Origin: Armatimonadota bacterium
GTDB lineage: Bacteria; Armatimonadota; Zipacnadia; JAUWAU01
DNA: 64,000 nucleotides
Direction: 5' to 3'
Assembly: GCA_030601885.1 (NCBI GenBank)
Contig: JAUWAU010000009.1
Coordinates: forward strand, 1-64,000
The position numbers and the translations under genes were made by a program. Under the pieces are notes generated by a model. It searched no databases. It saw only the letters and a list, made by a program, of their open reading frames with translations, and was not told where the DNA came from. Each line of letters begins with the position of its first letter. Position 1 is the first letter of the stretch. Shown one piece after another: positions 52,449-59,860 of this stretch.

Positions 52449-52708
52449 CAGATGACGGTGAAGCAGGGATAAGGGAAAAAGGTAAAGGGAAAAGAAGGCG
52501 ACGCCACAGTCAAAGCCAGACGTGAAGCCAGGCGCTCGCCCCTGTGGTCGTGATCCTCTGGCCGTCTTCTCCTTTTTCCCTTCTCCCTTTTCCCTGCCTT
52601 TCTCTAGACTTGCCAAATGGCACATACACGACGTATACTTACAGCAGCCGCAACTGGCACGAGGCAGGGCCAAGGGTAAAGGGCAAAGGGTCAATAGTAA
52701 AGGTGAAA
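52449..52708. repeat. Dispersed non-coding repeat, copy A (interrupted)
   Basis: Begins CAGATGACGGTGAAGCAGGG and contains purine-rich tracts of AAGGG/AAAGGG type that pair imperfectly with a downstream pyrimidine tract, so a long hairpin can form. It then carries ACACGACGTATACTTACA and the AGGGCCAAGGGTAAAGGGC segment. It is closely similar to copy C (54598-54962) but stops where the 126 bp inverted-repeat element begins; the remainder of the unit is in copy B. Confidence 0.8.
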
Positions 52709-52830
52709 ATGGGGACAGTCACCTATTTCGTGGATATGCCACGGAAACGGCAAAGAGGGCGCATTGTATCCGCGTCACCAAAAGTGGCTGCGAGACACAC
52801 GTCGCGAAATAGGTGACTGTCCCCATTTTC
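52705..52830. mobile_element. 126 bp element with perfect 26 bp inverted ends (RAYT-derived MITE-like)
   Basis: The left end 52705-52730 (GAAAATGGGGACAGTCACCT then ATTTCG) is exactly inverted at 52805-52830. Ends of this GGGGACAGTCACCTATTTCG kind flank REP-associated tyrosine transposase genes in many bacteria. The 74-base interior opens with ATG (52737) and reads MPRKRQRGRIVSASPK, which resembles the basic N-terminus of such transposases, then runs straight into the right end. It is therefore an internally deleted, non-autonomous copy. Confidence 0.75.
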
Positions 52831-52836
52831 ATCATG

Positions 52837-53094
52837 CTCTGGCCGTCTTCTCCTTTTTGCCTTCTCCCTTTTCCCTGCCTCTCCCGGGACTTGCCAAACG
52901 GCACATACACGACGTATACTTACAAGAGTCGCAACTGGCACGAGGCAGGGCCAAGGGTAAAGGGCAAAGGGTCAATAGTAAAGGTGAAGCCGATGGCCGC
53001 GGCCCGTTGGCGCAGTCCCCAATTCGGCAAGCCCCGGCGGGAGGCCGTCGAGGAAGGATTCCAGAGCAGGAATTAAGTATGGTCTCCCCGGAAT
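52837..53094. repeat. Dispersed non-coding repeat, copy B (3' part)
   Basis: Repeats the distal part of copy A (52556-52708 corresponds to 52837-52989) and continues with the tail found only here and in copy C (CCGTTGGCG...GTCCCCAATTC...ATTAAGTATGG..TCCCCGGAAT). The 150-base overlap with copy A flanks the 126 bp element on both sides, as if insertion was accompanied by a local tandem duplication. Confidence 0.8.
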
Positions 53095-53157
53095 AGGGGC
53101 CGCCGTTTTAGGCGAGAAACGAGACTTGCCGGGCGCAGGCGTGCAACGGCCGCCGAC

Positions 53158-54378
53158 ATGACAACGCAGGGGCGGGTACGGATGGCGCGGAGTCGTTCCA
53201 GAACCCTTGTTCTGGGCGCAGCAGTCGGCGTATCGCTTTGCGTCGTGCTCTGGCTCATACTGAGAGGGCCCGCGGCGCCGCTGAGCCCTGTCGTGGGTGC
53301 TGAGGCGTTTGCCGTATCCCAGGGCGGTGGACGGATCGCCTGCGTGAGTCGCGACGGCGCTCGGTTCTGGCTAACGATCACAGAACCCGGGGCAGAGGTC
53401 CGAGTAAGCGAGCTCGCGCTGCCGTTGTCGCGAGACTACGTGGGCGGCTGGCTGGCCTTGCCGCATCTCGTCCCGGCGTGGAGCGCGGACGGACGTTTGG
53501 CCTGGCCGCACCGCAGGAGTGGGCCGCAAGGGCAGGACTCGTGGGTGGTCAGGTGTGGCGTCCCGGGCGAGGAGGCACGAGAGTTGAAGCTGGCCGGCCT
53601 CGGTGGGCCAGACGCCATGCCGGCGTACTGCACGTGGGGTCCGAGTCCGCCCACGCGGTTGGCGTTTCTCGTGGGGCCAACGGAGTTCGCCCCCTCCGGG
53701 TGGAGCTTACTGGTTGTGGAGGTCCCGTCGGGGCAAGAGTTGACCCGGGTCCCCAATGTCGCCTTCGAAGAGATATCGTGGTCTCCGAGGGGCCGCCGGA
53801 TCGCCTTCTTCCGGGTCGGACCGCGGGTACCGCGGGTCTCCTCCGCCGACAGGGAGCTCTGGGTGCTGGACTTGACCGACGGGCAGCAAAGCCGGCTCGC
53901 CGGCCAGGTTCAGGCGCCAGCGGCCTGGAGCAGCGACGGAGCCGCGATTTTCGTCAGCGGCCGGGTTGTGCGGAAACACAGAGCGCCGGGGCTGGCACGG
54001 ATTCCTCCCGGCCGGTGGACAGTGGTGGTGGGCCGAGCAACCTTCCCGCAAGCCATACGGCGCGTGCCGCTGGCGGGCAGCCCGCGCGTTGTTACGAAGC
54101 CGCCGTCCCTAGAGACCGGCGAGGGAGACGCCTACCCCACGCTTCCTCCGGGCGGCGGCGCACTGGCCTTCATACGGCGGGGGGAGGCGCAAGACAAGGT
54201 GCTCGTTCGTGTTGGTGAGGAGGTCAGATGCGTAGCGGAGACCTCTAGGTCGCTGCACCACCTGCAGTGGGATCCGAAGTGCAAGGGCCTCTGGTGCATT
54301 GCGTATGAGCGGCGCCGGGGCAGGCACTGGACTGCTCTCAGCGATCCCGAGCTATGCTGGGTGTCTGTGGATAGCTGA
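53158..54378 (+). CDS. Membrane-anchored PD40-like propeller protein
   Basis: 406 residues. No strong ribosome binding site precedes the ATG at 53158 or the later one at 53182. A single N-terminal membrane helix (about 17-36: LVLGAAVGVSLCVVLWLIL) is followed by an extracytoplasmic domain with WSADGRLAW, ISWSPRGRRIAFF and AWSSDGAAIFVSG, the degenerate W-S-x-D/R-G motifs of TolB/PD40 propeller blades. Codon usage is Gly/Arg-rich and the protein has no clear operon partner. It lies between copies B and C of the non-coding repeat, which suggests it moves or duplicates with them. Binding or scaffold role; no enzyme signature. Confidence 0.7.
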   Translation: MTTQGRVRMARSRSRTLVLGAAVGVSLCVVLWLILRGPAAPLSPVVGAEAFAVSQGGGRIACVSRDGARFWLTITEPGAEVRVSELALPLSRDYVGGWLALPHLVPAWSADGRLAWPHRRSGPQGQDSWVVRCGVPGEEARELKLAGLGGPDAMPAYCTWGPSPPTRLAFLVGPTEFAPSGWSLLVVEVPSGQELTRVPNVAFEEISWSPRGRRIAFFRVGPRVPRVSSADRELWVLDLTDGQQSRLAGQVQAPAAWSSDGAAIFVSGRVVRKHRAPGLARIPPGRWTVVVGRATFPQAIRRVPLAGSPRVVTKPPSLETGEGDAYPTLPPGGGALAFIRRGEAQDKVLVRVGEEVRCVAETSRSLHHLQWDPKCKGLWCIAYERRRGRHWTALSDPELCWVSVDS

Positions 54379-54597
54379 GCGAGTACACGTCTTTGAATTC
54401 CGGGGGCACCTTACTAGATTATTGATGCTCCAGGCAGCCGCGTCCCCCATGTCGCCACTTGCTTCCTCCTCCTGTGCTCTGCCCCCAAGCGTTGTCCACA
54501 GGCACTGCCCCACGCCCAGTGGATGCTCCCGTGCCCCTCAAGAATCCCGAACGCCAAGACGGTGGCGTACCAGTGCAACGACGCCGGACCGCGGACG
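54379..54597. other. Intergenic, no gene recognised
   Basis: Short unconserved sequence between the propeller gene and repeat copy C. No promoter or terminator is convincing. Confidence 0.4.
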
Positions 54598-54962
54598 CAG
54601 ATGACGGTGAAGCAGGGATAAGGGAAAAAGGTAAAGGGAAAAGAAGGCCACGGCACAGTCAAAGCCAGACGTGAAGCCAGGCGCTCGCCCCTGTGGTCGT
54701 GATCCTCTGGCCGTCTTCTCCCTTTGCCTTTACCCCTTTTCCCTGCCTCTCCCGGGACTTGCCAAACGGGACATATACAACGTATACTTACAAGAGTCGC
54801 AATTGGCGCGAGGCAGGGCCAAGGGTAAAGGGCAAAGGGTCAGTAGTAAAGGTCAAGCCGACAGCCGCGGGCCGTTGGCGCCGTCCCCAATTCGACAAGG
54901 CCCGCCGGGAAGCCGGCGAGCAAGGATTGCGGAGCACGAATTAAGTATGGCGTCCCCGGAAT
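54598..54962. repeat. Dispersed non-coding repeat, copy C (uninterrupted)
   Basis: The only uninterrupted 365-base unit: CAGATGACGGTG start, purine tract, CGCTCGCCCCTGTGGTCGTG, pyrimidine tract, GTATACTTACAAGAGTCGCA, AAGGGTAAAGGGCAAAGGG, and the CCGTTGGCG tail ending ATTAAGTATGGCGTCCCCGG. The TCCCCGGAATT end is tandemly doubled. Stops in all frames make coding unlikely. Confidence 0.8.
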
Positions 54963-55005
54963 TGCGTCCCCGGAATTTGGGCAGACGATTGGGAGGAAGC
55001 GGTGG

Positions 55006-55821
55006 ATGAGTGTCACCAGCTGGAGGGTGAGGGGGATTGTGATCTCTGCTGCGAAGAGAAAGCCCGCGAGATTTCGCCAAAACCGGGATTCTCAGCCGAT
55101 CACTGTGCTGCGGACTGCCCGTAGGAGAATGAGCCGCGGAGCTAGTGCCCGCCGAGCGGGAGCGGTTTGGCTCAGCTCGTGCCTGCTGGCTGCGAGCGGG
55201 CTGGCATGGGTCGTGGGGATGCCCGGGTGCCGGCGCTCGGGCGAGTGGACGGCGACCGATATCGGTGTGCTTTTCCGAGTGGGCGAGCGAATGGGCCCCG
55301 AGGGTCGTGTCGTCGCTCGAGCAGCGTCGGGCGCGGAGCTCCCTTATCCTCTCATCGCATGTCCCTTCGCGACGGTGCGCGCGTATGATGTGGACACGCG
55401 CTCGCAACGCGGCTGGACCTATGTCACTGTATGCCTGGGTGTTGGGCAGCAGCCGACAGAGGAGGTCCTTGCATATTATGAGAAGAAACTGTCCTCTCCC
55501 GCTCTGGGCGGGGGCGGGGTGGACCGCCTCGAGGTCGCGCGCTACACAAGGCTAAAGCTCGGCCGAACGCCCGAGCAGGGCACCCCGTTCTTCGCGGTAT
55601 TCGTGTACCGAGCCCGGATCGGGGATTCTGGGATTGTGTACGCCATCGCCGGGCGGCCGGGCAGGGCTGCGGGGGTAGAGACGAAAGCGGACCTGGTGCT
55701 TGCCATTCCTTGTGACTGGCAGGGCGAGAAGAGCACCGGGGGGGATGCGGGCACACGGGGCAGACCGGGGCGGACCGGGGACAGTGGGACTGTTGAAAAG
55801 CCGGAGCCTGACATGCGCTGA
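55006..55821 (+). CDS. Orphan secreted or lipid-anchored protein
   Basis: 271 residues from ATG at 55006, eight bases after GGGAGGA; a second start at 55129 has AGGAG only two bases away. A basic stretch (RRRMSRGASARRAG) precedes a hydrophobic segment (about 50-70) ending GMPGC, which could be a non-canonical lipobox. The mature part contains alternating strands (YVTVCLGVGQQPTEEVLAYYEKK...DRLEVARYTRLKLGR) but no recognised domain. A Gly/Asp-rich tail ends the protein. It directly follows repeat copy C, and its neighbour across that copy is the propeller protein. Function unknown. Confidence 0.6.
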   Translation: MSVTSWRVRGIVISAAKRKPARFRQNRDSQPITVLRTARRRMSRGASARRAGAVWLSSCLLAASGLAWVVGMPGCRRSGEWTATDIGVLFRVGERMGPEGRVVARAASGAELPYPLIACPFATVRAYDVDTRSQRGWTYVTVCLGVGQQPTEEVLAYYEKKLSSPALGGGGVDRLEVARYTRLKLGRTPEQGTPFFAVFVYRARIGDSGIVYAIAGRPGRAAGVETKADLVLAIPCDWQGEKSTGGDAGTRGRPGRTGDSGTVEKPEPDMR

Positions 55822-56022
55822 CTGAGCGTAACTTTGGTTAATTTGGTAAAGTAATTCCGGAATTCTGGGCACATTCATGATAGGTATTTGTCAAGGGGAA
55901 AGCGGAGATTTCCCCCCGGCAGAGGTAAACGTCCCATCCTGGCGGCACGGATGGCGGTACTTGGTCAGCGAGCTTTTTTCATCTCAGTCCAAGAGGTCCG
56001 CTCTCGGGCGCTCCGGCCCACT

Positions 56023-57330
56023 CTACATGAGTTCGAACCGCCCGACCGCACACTTCTTGGCAATTCGGAATGGGTTCGCCTCTAGTCGCCGCCGCCAGGG
56101 AGTGCTGTTTGGCCCGCAGCCGCAGACGTAGTTCACGGCCGTGAAGCCCAGTTTCGGCCCGAGGCGCTGCCACATGGCCCAGTTCTCCGTGGAGAGCGAA
56201 ACGGGGACGTCCGGGTCCCATCTGCGTATCTCGCTCAGGTGATGCTCGTAGATCTCTGCGCGGACCCACTCGGGAAACGGCTTGGCGCGCGTGTCCGCCA
56301 CCTCGTCGGCGGCCGACTCGGCAGCTTCCACGTATTCCGGGTCGAGCAGCGACGCGTCGATCCGCCGCCTCATCTCGTCCACCGTCATCCACATGAAGCA
56401 GCAGAGGCTGATGACGTCTGGACTCGTCTGTTCGAAGAGCAGCCGGATGGTATCGCTCGCCTCCTGGCGCCAGTCGGCCACCGGGATGATGGGCTTGAAC
56501 TTGTACCGAACGACGTATCCCGCCTCTTGGCACTTCCGAGCCGCCTTGATCCGCTCCTGCGTCGTGCCGGTTCGCGGCTCGAGCGCCCTGCTCTGCGTCG
56601 GAGCCGCGATGCTCCACACGATTATCGTCTTCCCGTTGTGGTCCAGGTCCAGCATCCAGTCCACATTGGCGCTCTTCGTGTGGATGATGAGATACCGGTC
56701 CTCGAGCGTGCCGAAGAACTCGATGAGCGGCCCCAGACAGCCGAGTTCAGGCTCCAGGCACAGCACGTCCGCGTCGTCCTCGAAGAGGTATGTCTCCTGC
56801 CACGGATGCGCCGCGATGAGTCGGCTCAAGTTCTCGATGTAGTCCTCGATGTTGACCATCGTGATGAGCAGGCCGCCAACGCCACAGTAGTGGCAGCGAT
56901 GTATGCACCCGTTCTGGAAGTGCAGTCGCCAGCACGGGCGGCAGACCTTGTCGTGACGATGCTCGTCCTCGGGCAAGTTGGCCGGGAACCAAACGAACGG
57001 GCCATAGCCGAGCAGTCCATTAGCAGCATGACCACCGACCTTGATACTCTCGCTCTTGAGCCACTCCTGCTGCTTTTCACGCCGGCCATCGAACCGGAAT
57101 GTGTTGAAGAGCAGGGCCGGGTCGCTGATCTCGTCCAGCGTGCCCATGGGCACTCGGTTTGCCAGGATCTGCTGTTCGTTGATGAGCGCGGGTAGGTCCT
57201 CATCGCGGTACACCGTCGGTGCGATAGGCTCGGTCAATGCGGACAGGACCCGCTCGAGCCTTTGGCGGTAACGGGCATGGCCCATTACGCTTTCGTGGGC
57301 GAAGATCGCTGGCGGACTCAAGTCGTACAC
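56023..57330 (-). CDS. Radical SAM protein, spore photoproduct lyase-like
   Basis: 435 residues with a GTG start at 57330, GGGAGG nine bases upstream. The 4Fe-4S/SAM motif is GCIHRCHYC (Cys142, 146, 149; CX3CX2C), preceded by an extra CRPC pair at 130-133. Downstream segments HTKSANVDWMLDLDHNGKT, LEPRTGT and AARKCQEAGYVVRYKFKPI follow the order of spore photoproduct lyase. The position where SPL has its hydrogen-donor cysteine (in its FEAAC-like segment) reads FEDDAD, so repair of spore photoproduct may not be its job. A C-terminal CGCGPNS could hold another metal site. No sporulation genes are nearby. It is transcribed alone. Confidence 0.83.
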   Translation of the reverse strand: MYDLSPPAIFAHESVMGHARYRQRLERVLSALTEPIAPTVYRDEDLPALINEQQILANRVPMGTLDEISDPALLFNTFRFDGRREKQQEWLKSESIKVGGHAANGLLGYGPFVWFPANLPEDEHRHDKVCRPCWRLHFQNGCIHRCHYCGVGGLLITMVNIEDYIENLSRLIAAHPWQETYLFEDDADVLCLEPELGCLGPLIEFFGTLEDRYLIIHTKSANVDWMLDLDHNGKTIIVWSIAAPTQSRALEPRTGTTQERIKAARKCQEAGYVVRYKFKPIIPVADWRQEASDTIRLLFEQTSPDVISLCCFMWMTVDEMRRRIDASLLDPEYVEAAESAADEVADTRAKPFPEWVRAEIYEHHLSEIRRWDPDVPVSLSTENWAMWQRLGPKLGFTAVNYVCGCGPNSTPWRRRLEANPFRIAKKCAVGRFELM

Positions 57331-57634
57331 GATGTTATGCCTCCCAGGCGAAGCGCACTCCGTGAGCCAATGAGCGCTGGTGTGAGCCTGCCTCTCACGG
57401 CGCCCCTTCGCTGCGCCGGCTTACGTCCCTTTTCCACATCAGGGCCCCGAGCAGCAGCGGCGCAGACGGGCTGGCGAGCGGTCAGCCTCCAGAAAGGCCG
57501 TGCCCCAGTGCCTGTCGAACCACACTGGGGACCGGCCTGGGATGCCCGCGGCGGCTCTGTCCCGGGATCGAGGGCGGCCTGGAGCAGCCTCCCTGCCGAG
57601 CTACCGCAAGAAGGCAAAGCGAAAGGAGACGCCA
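57331..57634. other. Divergent spacer, no gene recognised
   Basis: About 300 bases between the radical SAM gene and the PhoD gene. It holds both upstream regions; no convincing promoter, operator or repeat was found. Confidence 0.4.
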
Positions 57635-59131
57635 ATGAAACGCGCATCGAGAGCGTTCAGTACCGGTACAGAAGTGATCGCTGTCGTCACACTAGCACTG
57701 CTCACCCTGTGCGCTGCCGCGGCCGACGCTGCCGCCGGGCCGCCGTATCAGGCCTCCGGCATCAAGATCGGCGAGGTCACGGACACGAGCGCCATCGTGT
57801 GGACCCGGCTCACGCGCAACGCGAAGCGCAACAGCTCCGATCTGCCAATGGTGACTTTCACGTACGAGGAGAAAGAGGATAAGGGCTCAAAGAACAAGCG
57901 AAGGAAGGTGCTCTCCGTCAACTATCCGCCGGGCATGACCGTCGCTGACATACGCGACGCCGTGCCGGGGGCGCCGGGTCAGGTGAGAGTGCTCTGCAAG
58001 CCAGAGCGGGGGGACGAATGGCGTAGCACCGAGTGGCAGTCGGTCGATCCGGAGCGCGATTTCACCCGCCAGTTTCCTCTGAACGATCTGCAGCGGGACA
58101 CCGAATATCGCGTGCGTGTCCAGTGCCGCGCGAGTGAGAACGCGCCGGAGGGCCGGGCCCTCGAGGGCTGGTTCCGTACAGCGCCAGTCGCCGACACGCC
58201 GGCACGGGTGGTCTTCACCGTCTCAACCGGGCAGGGCTATCCAAGCCAGGACCGCCCCGGAGGCGGCTACAAGATCTACGCTGAGATGCTGAAGCTCAAC
58301 CCGAGCTTCTTCGCCCACACCGGCGACATCGTCTACTACGACAAGCTCGCCAAGAGCCTCGGACTGGCGCGCTATCACTGGCAGCGCACGTACGGCCTGC
58401 CGACGAACGTCGAATTCCACCGCCGGGTGGGCAGCTACTTCATCAAGGACGACCACGACACCTGGCAGAACGACTGCTGGCCCACCATGAAGCGCGAGAA
58501 CATGGGCACGTTCACCTTCGAGCAGGGACAGGCGGTCTTTCTCGAGCAGGTCCCGATGGGCGATCTCACCTATCGCACGTACCGCTGGGGCAAGGACCTC
58601 CAGATCTGGCTCGTCGAGGGCCGGGACTATCGCAGCGCCAACGATGACCCCGACGGACCGGACAAGACGATTTGGGGGGAAGAGCAAAAGGCCTGGTTCA
58701 AGCGCACTGTCAGGGAGTCCGACGCCACCTTCCGCGTACTAATCAGCCCCACGCCGCTCGTGGGCCCCGACCGCGAGAAGAAGCACGACAATCACTCGAA
58801 CAAGGACTTCGCGTATGAAGGCAACGAGCTGCGCCGCTTCATCGCCGATCAGAAGAACATGGTCGTGGTCTGCGGCGATCGGCACTGGCAGTACGTGTCG
58901 GTTGACCCGGTAACAGGCGCGCGCGAGTACTCCTGCGGCCCAGTCAGCCACAAGCACGCCGGGGGGTGGAAGCAGGAAGATTTCGTACCGTCGCACCACC
59001 GGTATCTCAATGTGGTCGGCGGATTCCTGGCCGCCACCGTCGAGCGCATCGACGGCAAGCCGACGCTGACGTTCCGGCACTACAGCCCGGATGGCGCGAT
59101 GCTCCACGAAGATCGGTTGGTGGCTGAATGA
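57635..59131 (+). CDS. Secreted PhoD-family alkaline phosphatase/phosphodiesterase
   Basis: 498 residues from ATG at 57635, AAAGGAG seven bases upstream. Sec-type signal (about 12-34). Residues about 38-190 form the Fn3-like N-terminal PhoD domain (GIKIGEVTDTSAIVWTRL). The catalytic part has FFAHTGDIVYYD, SYFIKDDHDTW, ISPTPLVGPDR and VVVCGDRHWQYVS, the metal ligands of PhoD. It hydrolyses phosphate esters outside the cytoplasm. It is shorter and closer to classical PhoD than the protein at 20853-23510. It stands alone and could respond to phosphate, but no Pho box is visible. Confidence 0.9.
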   Translation: MKRASRAFSTGTEVIAVVTLALLTLCAAAADAAAGPPYQASGIKIGEVTDTSAIVWTRLTRNAKRNSSDLPMVTFTYEEKEDKGSKNKRRKVLSVNYPPGMTVADIRDAVPGAPGQVRVLCKPERGDEWRSTEWQSVDPERDFTRQFPLNDLQRDTEYRVRVQCRASENAPEGRALEGWFRTAPVADTPARVVFTVSTGQGYPSQDRPGGGYKIYAEMLKLNPSFFAHTGDIVYYDKLAKSLGLARYHWQRTYGLPTNVEFHRRVGSYFIKDDHDTWQNDCWPTMKRENMGTFTFEQGQAVFLEQVPMGDLTYRTYRWGKDLQIWLVEGRDYRSANDDPDGPDKTIWGEEQKAWFKRTVRESDATFRVLISPTPLVGPDREKKHDNHSNKDFAYEGNELRRFIADQKNMVVVCGDRHWQYVSVDPVTGAREYSCGPVSHKHAGGWKQEDFVPSHHRYLNVVGGFLAATVERIDGKPTLTFRHYSPDGAMLHEDRLVAE

Positions 59132-59611
59132 CGATGCGACGCCCAATCGTCTGACTGACCCTACTCGCCGCCGGCGCCGACCCACACGACGGCATCGAGG
59201 CACAACTCACGAGAACTGGCTTCATAACCCATCACGCAGCGAAACGCGGATCTCCGCAGCCGAAAACGCAAACACGGGGAAGGCAGTGGTCAGTGGTTAG
59301 CGACGACCACGGCAAAGGCGAGGACGGCAGTTGTGAGTTGTTAGTCGGGAGTCATTCGCAACGGCGACGGCCAGGGCGACGGCACAGGCAACGGCAAAGG
59401 CGCCGGCCCACGGGTGACCGGCTACAGTGACGGCCAAGGAAAAAAGGCAGCGGCAAAGGCGGGACGGCGCGTCCGACAGCCACCATTTGCCCTTCGGGAA
59501 CTGCGGGTCGCTGACGTCCCAGTCCTCGGTCTCCTCATCGACGGCAGCGTGCGCCCCGGCTGCAACGACGGGGCCATCCCCGCGAACGGCCTGCTGTACG
59601 TCGGGCCGTGG
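59132..59611. other. Degraded region with G+C-rich short-unit repeats
   Basis: About 480 bases without an intact gene. At 59350-59470 a GGC-AA-GGC type short unit recurs imprecisely (GGCGACGGCCAGGGCGACGG, GGCAACGGCAAAGGC). One frame near 59540-59605 reads VRPGCNDGAIPANGLLYVGPW, which looks like the cysteine-containing C-terminal segment of PQQ-type propeller proteins. It may be a fragment of such a gene. Confidence 0.4.
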
Positions 59612-59860
59612 CTAACGAGCGAGGGCGCCGAGAACTTGCACCGCTTCCGCGAGCAGCTTCTGGAGCTTCAGCCGCAGCCCCAGCTTGGTCGCGGTGGCAG
59701 CCAAGTCATCCTTCACCACCTGACTGGTGGCAGCTTCTGACTCGGCCCTCAGCAGTTCGGCGGTCTCCGCGTCCCCGAGCTTCAGGAGACCAAAGCAGGC
59801 CGCCGTGCGGAGCCAACCACGCTCGGCGCTTCGAGACGACCTCGTCGCTGCACCACTCAA
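59612..59860 (-). CDS. Small HEAT-like helical protein or gene remnant
   Basis: 82 residues; the only start is a TTG overlapping the stop of the upstream gene, with GGAG five bases before it. The sequence (GWLRTAACFGLLKLGDAETAEL, QVVKDDLAATATKLGLRLKLQKLLAEA) forms two amphipathic helical pairs like HEAT repeats. It has no recognised domain of full length. It could be the translationally coupled last gene of the pair or a remnant of a HEAT-repeat gene, since the sequence beyond it is degraded. Weak start codon and short length keep confidence low. Confidence 0.35.
   Translation of the reverse strand: MSGAATRSSRSAERGWLRTAACFGLLKLGDAETAELLRAESEAATSQVVKDDLAATATKLGLRLKLQKLLAEAVQVLGALAR

Noticed and set aside
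52449-54962. Purine-rich repeats as coding sequence or a CRISPR array
   Set aside because: Units are about 365 bases, not 25-40 with spacers. All frames hold stops and short Lys/Arg/Ser-rich peptides differ between copies.
56023-57330. Naming the radical SAM gene splB
   Set aside because: The donor cysteine is not found at the expected place and no sporulation context exists, so only family-level similarity is claimed.
59350-59470. GGC-AA-GGC short repeats as a minisatellite or collagen-like gene
   Set aside because: Unit length and sequence are irregular and no long open frame encodes a periodic protein.
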